Below, in pieces: positions 1 through 10,497 of a stretch of DNA of 56,447 nucleotides. Source of the stretch: Pelargonium x hortorum (lineage: Eukaryota; Streptophyta; Magnoliopsida; Geraniales; Geraniaceae); contig JAYMTJ010000068.1 of assembly GCA_036897525.1 (NCBI GenBank), positions 1 through 56,447 of the forward strand, in the 5' to 3' direction. Below the pieces are notes generated by a model. The model did not search any database and was not told the origin of the DNA. It saw only the letters and a list, made by a program, of their open reading frames with translations. The translations under genes were made by a program, and so were the position numbers. Position 1 is the first letter of the stretch; the number at the start of each line of letters is the position of its first letter.

Positions 1-837
1 CCCTTGTCAACTAAGCCCATCGGATACCGTCAAAGCTACCACCAGTCAGTAAAGTAAGCAACAAACAATTTCTTAGCCTCTACCGGCAGAATATAAGAAA
101 TAATGCAACAGCCATCGCAACTCAACCAATTTCTTAGCCGGGAACATGAAAGAATATATATAAGAAAGAGTCTAATAAAGCTAGAGGTCAATACAGACAG
201 CCAAGGCAAAGATTCTAATGGTCGGTACGGGTACTCGATCGAGGGCACTCAAACTAGATATCATAGCACTCTAACAGAAAAAGACCACTCTCGAACTCAC
301 TTCCACCGACATGAACTGTACCACATCCATTACTTGCTATGGACTAGGGAATGTGTGCCATCAACACCATGATCTATTCCTAACAACACTGACTATCAAC
401 TCAGGGTTCCAGTCATTGCTAGCTACACCGGTACAGAAAGAGATCTTGACTTGGCTTTCAATCTTAGTGGAGCTTGTCTTAGTTCTTCTGTCAACAGTTG
501 CAAGTGAAAGAAGGAATGCTAACAACTGTGTCAGTCGAAAGCTCTAGCAAGGAATCTCTCGCTTCTGGTAGACTTGTGGTTTGTTCTGCTTCTTAAACCA
601 ATTACTTCTTTCTGTTCCCATTGGACTTGGACTTCAATAAAGGAAAGGCAAGAGCTTGTCTCTTGTAGCATCAATGGCAGTCGAAGCTCAGTACAGTCCG
701 TCGGAGGGTCAGCTAGGAACAGAGCTCGATAGCTACAGCTTACAAAGCCAAGAACAACTGTTGACATTGCTTTCGACAGTTGTTGCTTGCTTGATCGGTT
801 TGTTCTGCTTCTTACACTTTCTCGATGGAACACTAAC

Positions 838-850
838 GCTATACCATCAC
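838..850 (-). repeat. GTGATGGTATAGC core, copy 1
   Basis: Read on the minus strand this is GTGATGGTATAGC, preceded by TTG and followed by GTTAGTGTT. The same core recurs at 28136, 31802, 34370, 36847 and 36897 on the plus strand. Read as protein the core gives (G/R/C/Y)-D-G-I-A. The copy at 36847 also shares flanking similarity (GAGTGTTGTTTCAT against TTAGTGTTCCAT). It may be a decayed coding motif or a short dispersed repeat. Confidence 0.45.
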
Positions 851-977
851 CAACACAATTCTTTGTAGCCTTGGGAAGAAGAGTTGACTCTTCAATTGAG
901 TTGAATGCCATTGATTGAATGCTAGCCAAGAGAGGAATGCAAAGAAGTTTATTAGCAGGAAGAGTTGAAAGAGGGAG

Positions 978-1026
978 TTAGGAAGATAGAATAATTATCC
1001 GTAGGTGACTTCTTACTTCTTCCTAA
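978..1026. repeat. Hairpin, copy 1 of a repeated pair
   Basis: TTAGGAAGA (978-986) pairs with TCTTCCTAA (1018-1026) across a 31-base loop. The upstream phrase GGAGTTAGGAAGAT and the downstream phrase TCTTCCTAATG-AT recur at the second hairpin (1263-1313), so the unit was duplicated with its stem intact while the loop diverged. Its function is unknown. Confidence 0.6.
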
Positions 1027-1262
1027 TGTATTTGTTAGCAAGCTGTCTTTGCATTGATAGTCCTGTTCCGATGGAGCTAGTGTAGATAGGAGTGAAACTT
1101 GCGAGCGAGTGCTGCTATGAAGGAGTTGAAACCAGAATCTCTAATCTCTGTCAGCCGAACATCCTGTTGCTCTTGTCTTTGTTAGCTGTCCAAGTACTGG
1201 TAAAGGAAAGCCCTGTCAATAGTAAGTGTACGGTTGTTAGTGACAGTCGGTGAATGAAGGAG

Positions 1263-1313
1263 TTAGGAAGATCTAATAATAGTACTGACAGGATGTGTAT
1301 TAATTCTTCCTAA
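1263..1313. repeat. Hairpin, copy 2 of a repeated pair
   Basis: TTAGGAAGA (1263-1271) pairs with TCTTCCTAA (1305-1313) across a 33-base loop. The stem matches the hairpin at 978-1026 exactly, while the loops share only AATAAT and GAC. Just upstream lies GTGACAGTCGGT, a 12-mer that also occurs inside DR1 copy B near 22142. Confidence 0.6.
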
Positions 1314-1899
1314 TGCATATAGTAGAATCCGAGCCTGTGTTGCTAACCTGAAAGCATTGACATGCTAAGACAGTGAAGCTAAAGGAGGACAGTTGAAAGA
1401 GGTAAGCTTGTCTTAGCGAGTGTATTAATTCAATTAGGTTAGTGTAATAAGAAACTTACAGTCAGTTTATTAAATAGATCTAATGCAGCTAATGTGTTTT
1501 CTCCTCTAGTTGAATGCTAGCTAGACCAAGACTGTGTTGCTAATCAGTTCTTCAGTTGCAGATGGAAGGGAATGCCACCCAATCAGAGTGTTTGCAGTCG
1601 AAGGAAGCTCTTAAGCAGGATTGATAGTGCTGTTTGCTAAAGAAGGTGTATTCAGTATTCTGTTTGCTAAAGAAGGAAGGTGTAGTGAATGCCTAGGAGA
1701 GTTTGTTTCATTTTTCAGAAAAGTGAGTCCACTATATATGAAAAAGTCGACGTTTTTGTACATTTTTGAGTTGGTCTCTCCTCTTCAGATTGGATTGAGG
1801 ACAAAAATCACGGGAAATTAGAAAGTCTGACTTTTTGAAATGAGTTCTCGAAGGGAAATGAGTCTTATGAGATTTGACATATATAGTCAGCATACTTTT

Positions 1900-2698
1900 T
1901 GTGAAAGAAAAACCTATTAAGAGTCAAGTCAATCAGTCCTAATTCGTTTAGGGGATAGGGATAGCTACAAAGATGACAGGTAAGAAAGCACAAGATACAA
2001 AAGAGAATAGCTATGAGTCAGAGTCAAGGTTCTTAGAAGGTTATAGGAATTAAGACAGCAAGTAAGTAAGAATGAAATTAAGGAAGAGAGAAAGGCAACT
2101 CCTAACAACTAAGACTCCTAAGACTAAAGACTCAGAATCTCTTACTATAGAATTAGAAAGACAATATAGATACTAATACAATAGATAGGAAGACTATAAG
2201 ACTCTAACAACTAAGCTACAGGGAATCCTAATACCCATAAGAAGAGTAATAGAGCTAAGACAAGATCTTATATCCTAGCTATCAGTACAGCTATCAAGAT
2301 ACAGAGTCTAGGTAAGAAGTCTTATAAGCGCTCTGAGGAAAGGTATAGTTCATAAGATACAGAGTGTAGTGTAGCTCCTAAGAGTGTGATAGCAAGTAAG
2401 AAGAAGACTCAAAACCCTAAGAAGGAGGGTTACAGCTTTTAAGTGAAGGTAGGTACATAGGTCAATGAAGTCAGTCAAGAGAAGAAAAAGGAAGTCAATT
2501 AAGAAGAAGGCAGCTATGAAGAGTATTACAAAAAGACAGAATAAGAGTGTAGCTGTTAGGAAAGAAGTCAGAGGTATTAAGACTAAGAAAGCTCTCAGGA
2601 TACGGAGTGCGATAGAGGGTCTCGCTAAAAAGAAGGTAGGAATAAGAGAGTGAAAGCTTAAAGTAAGCAGTTTTCCAGGTTTTGAGTATAAGAGCTTT
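1900..2698. other. Purine-rich gene-free tract
   Basis: The plus strand is strongly purine-rich from about 1960 to 2660, with reused words such as CTAAGACT, AAGACTC and AGTAAG. This skew alone produces a lysine/arginine-rich 62-codon plus frame (2465-2653) and a leucine/phenylalanine-rich 153-codon minus frame (2350-2811) on the opposite strand. Neither has a recognisable domain, and both are best seen as results of composition. No RNA gene is seen until the tRNA-like sequence that starts at 2699. Confidence 0.55.
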
Positions 2699-2763
2699 CT
2701 TTCTGAAGTGGTTAGAGCACCGGTTTGTGGAATCCGCAGGTAAAGGTTCGAATCCCAGAAAGA
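2699..2763 (+). pseudogene. tRNA-His-like sequence with truncated D arm
   Basis: The ends CTTTCTG (2699-2705) and CAGAAAG (2756-2762) form a perfect 7-bp acceptor stem with an A following. Inside are GTGGTTAGAGCACC, a D-loop and 3' D-stem signature, and TTGTGGA, a histidine-type anticodon loop with GTG in frame. Then comes AGGTTCGAATCC, the T-loop region. The 5' half of the D stem, normally about six bases such as TAGCTC, is missing. The total is 64 bases against the usual 72 or more. T-stem pairing is limited to the inner two base pairs. It could be a decayed tRNA gene or a strongly reduced mitochondrial-type tRNA. The identity call rests on the anticodon loop. Confidence 0.5.
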
Positions 2764-3989
2764 CTCAGGATCTCTCCTATATTCGCATCTTCCTAAGCTT
2801 TCCTCTTTCACTGATCAAGGAAAGCAAGAGGAACAAACAGAAAGAGCTGTTACGAGTTAGACTGACCTCAATTGTCTATGTCCAAGAGAAAGATTGCCTT
2901 CAGGTTCTGGTTATAGGTATCTAGTGAGGAAATAGAGCTAAGCAAAGGGATAATTGATTCTTGTTGCCCAGCTTTATAGGACCTAAAGCGAGTCTAATTT
3001 AGTAAATAAAGGAAAGGGTTAAGGAGTGTTTCTCTATTGTTTACTTATTCTGCCCCTACTAATCTGGAATATAGAAAATGAATGGCTAACTTTGACTTAT
3101 TATCAAGGTCAAATAAATAGGAAGGGCTTCAGTGCAGTCTCTAATCATAGTCAAACTTTGAAGTTCAATAAGCTTTTTTAGAGATAAGGCAAACTTGCTT
3201 GTGTGTTCCTTTGTTTGAAGTTACCAATTCCGGATAAGGTAGAGTCTTTGTCCAAGTACAGGCATTGATAAATGGAGTTTGCTTTCAAGAGGGTTTTTAC
3301 AAGAACAAGATAGAAGAAAAGGGAAAAGTCAGGATCCTTTTCGGGTTATCCATTTTTGACATGAAAGGAAGTAGCATGAAGTTCGTGGTGTTTATAATGT
3401 AAGTAGGAAGAATAATACACTAGTAATTACCTCTATCCTTAATAAGATAAATAATACATACCAGAACAATCCGATACACAAACAGAAACCAAGAAATCAA
3501 ACACCAACCAATCCTAACAACCCAACCAAATAGTTAAGCCAATACCAATAACACAAAAAGGAAATGGGAAAGAAACAGCAAGAAAAAAGAGAAAGCATTA
3601 GCGAAAGGTCAAGCAAAAGATCCTCCATAGAATACAAAGAAGTCAAGAACACAGACATAAAGACTCATTCTTGCTTTCAGGCAAGATTTATCTTGAAAGT
3701 CATTAATCCTATAATCCAAGCCTTTCTATTTCTACTGTGTACTACTGGTATTTAACCCTGTACATGTCACTTCTTTTCTTCTTGCTCTACCGAGTTTTTC
3801 TAGTAACCAGATGTACCAAATACTCCCAAACAAATCCTGAGACTCAACTTATAAAGAAATTGAGTCAATGAAAACCTTTTGCTCAAGAAGATCTTGTCAA
3901 AGAAACTACTTAGAGACTCAACTATAGAGATACAATTAATGAAGAGAGTGTCAATCCCAAGGTAAGCTTGCTTAGACTATACTCTAAAA
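2764..3989. other. Gene-free stretch
   Basis: No convincing gene, RNA or long repeat was seen. The tract 3480-3560 is rich in CCAA words, with no coding sense in any frame. A 12-mer AGGATCCTTTTC at about 3331 recurs near 38602. Confidence 0.5.
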
Positions 3990-4021
3990 GCTACAGTTGC
4001 TTACCATTGGCATTGGGGCAG

Positions 4022-4061
4022 GACTAAGAAGAGTACATTCTATTTGAGATTTGAGGGACTC
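4022..4061 (+). repeat. DR2 short repeat, copy 1
   Basis: This is the first of four related phrases in 660 bases. It reads AAGAGTACATTCTATTTGAG and ends TTGAGGGACTC. The shared pattern is AAGAGGACATTCTATT followed by TCAGAGGACT. The others begin near 4167, 4581 and 4649. Confidence 0.5.
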
Positions 4062-4077
4062 TAAGATTCATGGTTCA

Positions 4078-4104
4078 CAAGATAGCTATTACAGTAACTC
4101 CTTT
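4078..4104 (+). repeat. 27-base exact repeat, left copy
   Basis: The 27 bases starting CAAGATAGCTATTAC and ending GTAACTCCTTT are identical to 55765-55791 in the same orientation, 51.7 kb away. Chance identity of this length is negligible in a window this size. In organelle genomes, repeats this short can support rare recombination. Confidence 0.85.
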
Positions 4105-4166
4105 TACCGTCTAAACAGATAGCCAATCGACTCAAACAAAGAAGGGATTGCTTTAGAGGTTAGGCA

Positions 4167-4202
4167 GGTTCTTAGTAAGAGGACATTCTATTTCAGAGGA
4201 CT
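4167..4202 (+). repeat. DR2 short repeat, copy 2
   Basis: This copy begins GGTTCTTAGTAAGAGGACAT and ends TTCAGAGGACTG. It is the clearest member of the DR2 group and lies 145 bases downstream of copy 1. Confidence 0.55.
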
Positions 4203-4580
4203 GTTAGTAACAAGGACTGCTAAGATAGAGCTGACAAGGACAAGTGGATAGGATTATGAGTTTGGTTAGTCAATTAAGTAGGATTTAAGGAGGATTTATT
4301 GACATCCTTGTATTAGTTAGACTTCCTAATATTATACCTTATTTGTAGTTGCTGTAGTTGTTAGGTTCAATAGATAGGATTTTCAGGGTTAGATTCATAC
4401 TTCTTAGACTTAAGACTTATCTTAGTTAGGATTCGGATGACAAGGGAGGATTATTAGGTTAGTCAAGAAAGAACTCCTTAAAGCCAGAAGACATTAGCAA
4501 AACTCAGGAAGCAGATTCCTGTCTATTAGTTACCCTCCAACAGAATACACTTGCTTTTGGCTAAGACTAGAGAGTTTCTA

Positions 4581-4621
4581 GGTTCCTAATAAGAGGAGAT
4601 TCTATTAGAGTTTCAGAGGAG
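4581..4621 (+). repeat. DR2 short repeat, copy 3
   Basis: This copy begins GGTTCCTAATAAGAGGAGAT and ends GTTTCAGAGGAG. It matches copy 2 along its length apart from a short insertion in the middle. Confidence 0.55.
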
Positions 4622-4648
4622 AAGGGAACAAAGGGTTTAGGGGATTTC

Positions 4649-4680
4649 GGTTCAATAGGACATTATATTACAGAGACTGG
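4649..4680 (+). repeat. DR2 short repeat, copy 4
   Basis: This shortened member reads GGTTCAATAGGACATTATAT and then ACAGAGACTGG. It lies about 70 bases downstream of copy 3. Confidence 0.4.
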
Positions 4681-4689
4681 AGAATGAAT

Positions 4690-7600
4690 GTTAGATTCTT
4701 AACTGGCTATTGCACTCCTTTAGCAACACGGTCCATCTCTCAAAGAAGAAGAAATTCTCAATAGTCAAAGCCAAGGAAAGATTCTCTAAGATTATGTATC
4801 GATCTAGTATTCCAGTTATAGGTAGGAGTCTAGTTCCAGGTAAATCTTTTTGCCTAAGAGCAAGACCAGCTTCCAAGGGTTTTCAAAGGAGTATAAGCTA
4901 CATAGAGGAGAAAGGTTTTAAGGTTCTAAAGGTGCTTGATAAGAAGCATGCATGGAATGGGACTCTATAAGTCATGTAAGATTATTAGACTAGAGAATTA
5001 GTGGATTTGTAGTAGAGAATATGTATTCAGTTTTTCCTTAGCTATCAAGGCTATCTTTTTAAGGAGTAAGAGTACTATTAATATTAACCTGGTATTTTCA
5101 AGACAGGTATGAAGGTTATAATCAAGTCGAACTTAAATAAGGTAGAGTCAAGTTCAGGAAATGAATAAGTTGACAAGGGATTCTGTTATTATGTTATCCG
5201 CTTTACAAGCTATTAAAGATAGATCGGACTAAAGTACTTCGCAACAGTAAGATAAAGAAACAAGATATTGACTACCTTTACTGGTTTATAGCTATCTGGG
5301 GAGTATAGTATTTTCGTGAGCAAATAGGTCCCTGAGTTCACTTCCTGAAATTAGTTAGGCTGTCAAAGAAGGAGTACTTGCTTTCAAGTTAATGAGTTTA
5401 GGAATATAATAAGTTTCCTGGAGAAGGTCCGTTCCAAAGGTATGAAATCCTACAAATAAGGGATTTCTCTCTATTCAGTATTCTGTGACTCCTTAGCTAG
5501 CTTTGGACAGCATTCTTCTATCCCATTAGAAATGTACCTGTTTGTAAATTAATAAGTTTTCCTTGGGAAAGCAATACTAAAAGGGGCAATACCTAATGAG
5601 AGTCAAATCCCGGGTCCGGAACTAAGGGAAATTCTATTGGTATATTCTCTTTATTCCAGTTTTCTAGTTAAGAGTTAGGAAGTTTGCTTTTACAAAGAAA
5701 TTTTGTTTAGTATCCTTCTAGCGGGTTTTCCTGTAAAGGGATTCCTCAACCTGTACAATTCCCTTCCGTTTTAGGCTTCAGTTTTTTCGGTAGTTTGTTA
5801 GCAAGGGTTTCTCATGTGTGTACGCTTAAGTATCAAACTTAATATTAGACTACTCGAGATTTGTAGGTTAAGTCTCTTTTTCACAAGTCAAGCAAATTTT
5901 GATTTTGTGGGGTGGGAGACTAAAAAGCATATCTATAACCTAAATTTCGAATGCTGAGCACTTACTGTGCTTTGTAATTGTATTCTACCTTTCCTTTTAT
6001 AAGGAAAAATGCCTTTACTTAGGCAAAACTATAGCTTTAAGAGACTACAAAAAGCCTGTACTTAGTTAAAATTCTTCTTATTCAAAGAGTATAGGGATCT
6101 TGTACTACCCAAACCCGTAATCTAACTATTCGTAAAGAGTATTTGACTAAGTAAATCCTAATACAGAGGGTGTTTATTACATTTTTCTTTCTATTTTCTG
6201 GTTATTAGCAGTTTTGGCTATTCCATAATCAAAGTACAATCTTATACACGGGCTCATATATTAGCGGGTATAGTAGATTAAGTAAAAGATAAAGATATAA
6301 CGCATACTACTATTAAATATATTGAATCTCGGACTTTCTTGTGATCTATCCCTCCTTTATTATATTAGCCTGAACCAGGGATTTAGTGAATGAATTATGA
6401 CTTATCAAGGAAATAAAAACATATTCAATTTAGCAGGGATTCCTCCTAGTCTAGTTTTTAGGTATCCCTTACTTTCTCTTACAAACAATAACTTGTTGGG
6501 TATTCTAGGTAATCCGTTTTGCTAGACTTTTAAGAAGATTAACGCTGGTCTGGGACACTAAATCCAATAGTTTTGCGTGTATTAGCAGCTCTATAAGACT
6601 TTACGGAATTTCTGTTTAGATACCAGTTGATACCATTAATATGGTTGAACTAAGAGCACTATTACTTGGGTTTCCTTTACCTATTTGGAGGAATAGTTGG
6701 GATCGTAAGACTTCTAAAGCGTGAGTTAATACTTTGGAATCCCATACGCTTAAAACCGCCCGCGTTTCTTGTTTTCAGACCAAAACCCAGGCGGGTAAGG
6801 CAATCCCGACATAGCTACCCGATGCTAGGACCCTTTCTCTCTCGATAATGCTAAGTTAAGAAAAAGTAGTGAGTTAACAAAACCGTACTTCCATTCTGCT
6901 CAAAATGAAATATACAACCAGTTAACCGGCACAATACTAAATGGATATGAACCCCCTGTCTTGTAGAGTGCCCCACGGAAGTATCCTTATATTCTTGACG
7001 TAGCTCCGATTATTTGCTCTTTTGTGAGATGATAGGAGATTCTATAATTAGGGGATGCTTATACCTATTTGTAAAAAAGACATTTTCTCCTTTTAGTAAT
7101 AAGAAAAGAATCCAGCAAACCGGATATATATACATATTTAGATAAGGCTCGATAAGGAAATCCCTTTTTAGCTTTATTCCTAATCAAGCAAACAGCAAGT
7201 CCTTATAACAAGCGAAGCAAAACTGCACTTAAAGGGGGATCTTATTCTAATAATCTTACCCCGAATTACTTCATTTGACTTACTATATAGAACCTTAAAC
7301 CCTGAAAGCTTTCTCTCTCGTAAGCGCAGGAATTCCTCTTTATGTTTCGCAGCTCTGGATCTAGAGTTAGGGAATTGGTAGAGTATCTTTTCAAGGCATT
7401 CCTTGTGCCTAATTTGGCATTGCATTGTCCGTAAAAGAAAAAAGAGTAGAAGCTATAGCTAATTTGTAAAACCTCCCCTGTTTATATTAGTAAAACGAGT
7501 ATAGACGCAAAAAAATTCCTGGACAACCTAAAAAAACTCAATATCTATAATAGCCACTGGGAAAGATGTCCTTAAAAATTGAGAATATTCTTTACTAACT

Positions 7601-8905
7601 CGTGAAAAGCGGAATACCCAAACTAAAACGAGAGATTCTTAGAATCCTTCCCTACTATGTATTCTCTTGCCTTATACTTAGATCCCCTTTTAACCCCTAA
7701 GCAACTCACTTACCCTAAATAATAGGGCATTGAACCTTATCCGTAAGTATATAAATGAATCTCCGATATATCTAGGAAAGCATAACAAACTTGAGGCCGA
7801 AGTATTTAAATAAACTCATAATGTATAACTTTGTTAATAGAACAGTGGATTTTTGACTGAGTAGTCAAAGGTTCAAATAAAAAAGCGAGGTCTTTTGAAT
7901 AAAAATGAGAGCTCTATTTAATAAATGGACCTTTTAGCTAGACTCTGGGCAGTGTAGTAGTACCGTATATAAGGGTATAAGCTAGACACAAGAGCTTCCT
8001 CGGAAAGAACTTTCTTTAGTTTTTTGGTAATAATCAAAGAAGTCCGTGTTGACATGAATTTAGAGTAACCCTTTCAGTTAGAATTTCTTGATTTCAAAAA
8101 GGGGTTGGCCATTCTACTCCTATTCGAAAACCCTCGCTAAAAGAAAATGTAATTACCATACCTTATTCCCAGGAGCCCTAAAGAAAAACTGTATGAGAGA
8201 TCCTCAATTGTATAGTATTCCACTATCCTACAGAATTCAAAACCTTTTCTATTTAGAGTGACATATTACCGAAGGGTCGAGTTTACTTCTCTGCAAGCAT
8301 AGGCCCCTCCACAAGCAGCCTTTATATTTTAGATATTTTGTCCTCTATTCTTAATTCTTCTGGAGAGCCCCACTCGTTTTTGGAGAACACGCCTTGTCTA
8401 TTTGAATTAAAAGAATACCCGTTTCTAGAGTCAAATTAGATCTTGACTTTTTATGATATATGATAAAACTAACATTAATTTTAATAACAAAAGAATTCCC
8501 CTTGTAACATACACGTAAATCCATATAGAAAAGATTTATGTAATAAATTAAAGGGTACAACCTCTGCTCTGAAAAGTAGCATAATTTCTGTTACAATTGT
8601 CAAAAGGTAGGACTCCCCCCACCATAAACCTTCTAGGAAATTCCTAGAGAAGAAACAAAGGATTGACTAAGTCCCTCTTAAGTAAGAAGCCCCTTTTATC
8701 TTTATATCCTTATGTTTTAGAAAAATACGGGGACTCTTTTTGTTTTTTCGGAACAAGATTGGCTAAGGATTTGATCCGCCTATTTTGCATCCCTATATCT
8801 CGAGGTTAACCCGGGTTTATAGAACCAGACAAAAAGAAGATATAACTGGGAAGAATCTCATTCTTATGTCGTATCTGTAACAGATTATGGGATGTCTCAG
8901 CTTTA
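4690..8905. other. A+T-rich gene-free desert
   Basis: All six frames are broken often and no domain is recognisable in the frames of 60-86 codons. One reused phrase, CTTTCAAGTTAATGAGTTTAGG near 5381, has a near copy at 52728. ATAATAAGTTT-CCT occurs at about 5407 and again at 5550. No RNA gene was identified. Confidence 0.55.
8632..8648. repeat. 17-base palindrome
   Basis: TCTAGGAA and TTCCTAGA flank a single central A, giving eight perfect base pairs. There is no T-run behind it, so a bacterial-type terminator is not indicated. Confidence 0.6.
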
Positions 8906-8981
8906 AACTTCTTGTACATGAGTTTTGAACCCTCGAATTCCAACTAGTACAATGCTGCTTGGTCAAGGAATTGGAGAAGTT
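8906..8981 (-). pseudogene. 76-base tRNA-like element with perfect acceptor stem
   Basis: On the minus strand the ends AACTTCT (8981-8975) and AGAAGTT (8912-8906) form a perfect 7-bp stem and enclose 62 bases. The total is 76 bases, a normal tRNA length. A T-arm-like GAGGGTTCAAAACTC sits near the 3' side with a 3-bp GAG/CTC stem. A second inverted repeat, AATTCC with GGAATT, spans the middle. No standard D or anticodon arm can be drawn, and five extra bases separate the T arm from the acceptor stem. It is probably a decayed tRNA gene. No amino-acid identity is assigned. Confidence 0.42.
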
Positions 8982-9527
8982 AAATATATACCTTTTATAA
9001 GGAAAAGAGCATATCATATACTAAAATCAATTCATTCTATATAAGGAATTCTATTACAAGAAATTCTTTTTTTTTTTCAAAAAACTTTTTCTATTTATAA
9101 TTTATAATAAACACTCTATAAGAAAGACAAGCTAGCACTTATCTCTGCGTTTATCGGCTTACTTGGCTTTATTATTTATTATGCTTACTAAAATTTTAGA
9201 GTATAAAGTTTTTCTAATTCAAGAGAGAGGGCGCTTCATTACTTAGAGTACTTTAATGGTAAGGCTTTCATAGATCGAATACTCATTTAAAATAGTCAAT
9301 TAATCCTATTTCCTTAATTTATACAAAGCAAAACTAAGACAATTGATAGTCAAGCTTCCTTGATAGCTTGGTTTTAACCCCAAAGGGTTCTCTAAAGACC
9401 CCACATATCTTAAACTGGAATGCCTATATACTTAGCTCAAAACCGAGACTCCTTTAATACCACCTTGTATCCTCTCTTTTAAAACCTATTTATATTCAAT
9501 CTTGACTACTCTCAACTGATTTATACT

Positions 9528-9618
9528 GGAGCAATCCGCCTCGAACCTGCGCATGTACCAACGAGTAAGCCCTGCATTCCCGTTATTCGCATACCAACCA
9601 TGCTACCTTTGGCTCTCC
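9528..9618 (-). pseudogene. tRNA-like element of long (type II) size
   Basis: Minus-strand ends GGAG and CTCC pair for 4 bp and enclose a 91-base element. Near the 5' side is a very good D arm, GCAT-GGTTGGT-ATGC (9603-9589). AACGG/TCGTT form a 5-bp stem around a long loop. The T-arm region reads GCGCAGGTTCGAGGCGG, with CGC/GCG pairing. The layout of A-box-like and B-box-like sequences also fits a tRNA-derived short repeat, but only one such copy was found. Confidence 0.4.
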
Positions 9619-10464
9619 TTCCGAAGGCTTCTCTTAAATCCCACAATAAGGGCTGTAATAAACCAAATGCTAAGTCTGTCGTTTTTCTCGGATAAATTTC
9701 ACTTGGGGTAAGGTAATGAGGAAATACCCGGGGTTAGTAAAGCAGTTCCTGAAACGAGGTCTTATAAAAAGCAGCTTACAGATCTAAAAGGTAAGAGTAC
9801 AAATATTTCAAAAAGAAGGTCTAAGGTCACAAGAAAAGAAAGAGGAAAAGTCCAGGATAACTAATTTGGCACGACAAATAAGCTAGACCGCGGATAAGGT
9901 AGGTTTCGACCATGATGGTATTCCTCTTTTTGCGGAAGCTTTTAAGTACACTGCTCTAGGCAAGTGACTAATTCTTAGAGAGGCCTCTAAAAAAGCACTG
10001 AAGAAAAGAGGTTTTTGATTCCTGGAAAAACAACATGTGTACAACTAAAGCGGGATTTATAGACGAGGATCCTTAATTTCAGAACTAGGAAATAGAAATT
10101 GTTCTATTAAATAAATATTAGCTTCTAAAAAGCGGCCTTCTTTTCCTCAAAATAAAAAATTTCTAAATCCTTTTGAACCAATGACCGTCCTTTCAATTCT
10201 ATTTGACTTTACTCAAAGCAAATTCGTGTAAATGTAGTCAATTAAAAGACACCTATAACATGCCTTTCACTTTCTAACTTTGCCATGTTTCAAGAGTACG
10301 AGTAAACAATTACTTTATCTAAGCTATTCCTAGTCTCTCTCGTTAAGCCGACTCAGATACCGAAACTTATATAATAGGTGTGCTCCGCTCTGAGTCTATA
10401 TTTCCCTAACAGTGAATCCTAGCTGACTCTTGTAGCATTTTAAGTAAAAGACGCCTAAAGAATA
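9619..10464. other. Gene-free stretch with one T-arm fragment
   Basis: No gene is seen. At 10174-10195 the minus strand carries GGTCATTGGTTCAAAAGG, which resembles the 3' end of a tRNA but has no matching 5' part. Confidence 0.4.
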
Positions 10465-10497
10465 AAGAAAGCTGCGGGTTCGAGTCTCGTTAATCTC
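10465..10497 (+). pseudogene. tRNA-Asp-like 3' end fragment
   Basis: AGCTGCGGGTTCGAGTCTCG matches the T-arm region typical of organelle tRNA-Asp, where AGCTGCGGGTTCGAG is characteristic. The T stem GCGGG/CTCGT (10474-10478 with 10486-10490) pairs at all five positions if two G-T pairs are allowed. The loop is TTCGAGT. The 5' half of the gene is not recognisable upstream, so this is a partial copy. Confidence 0.45.

Larger units (their letters stand above)
1..1900. other. Gene-free left end, mixed-composition repeat block
   Basis: No gene is recognised here. The sequence is less A+T-rich than most of the window and is built from short reused phrases. TTGAATGCTAGC occurs near 916 and 1511, GTGTTGCTAA near 1340 and 1534, and TTTGTTCTGCTTCTTA near 580 and 799. 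CTGTTTGCTAAAGAAGG is repeated within 1625-1675. A pair of related hairpins lies at 978-1026 and 1263-1313. A 132-codon minus-strand frame (531-929) has no recognisable domain and looks accidental. The block resembles the one at the right end (55.3-56.2 kb) in texture. Confidence 0.6.

Noticed and set aside
103-547. Overlapping plus frames of 89 and 78 codons near the left end
   Set aside because: No motif or context. The lengths are expected by chance.
531-929. 132-codon minus-strand frame
   Set aside because: No domain, mixed low-information sequence, and built partly from short dispersed repeats.
2465-2653. Lysine/arginine-rich 62-codon plus frame resembling a ribosomal-protein tail
   Set aside because: The basic composition follows directly from AAG/AGA-rich DNA. 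No ribosomal-protein motif could be named.
2350-2811. 153-codon minus-strand frame, the longest in the window
   Set aside because: It lies opposite a purine-rich tract that makes the minus strand pyrimidine-rich and poor in stop codons. The protein is low-complexity leucine/phenylalanine, has no domain and overlaps the tRNA-like element at 2699.
5812-5880. Possible further DR1 copy on the minus strand (ACACATGAGAAACC with TTAACC)
   Set aside because: TTAACC to the GATA block is about 41 bases instead of 70-83, and the GTCGGTAA block is absent.
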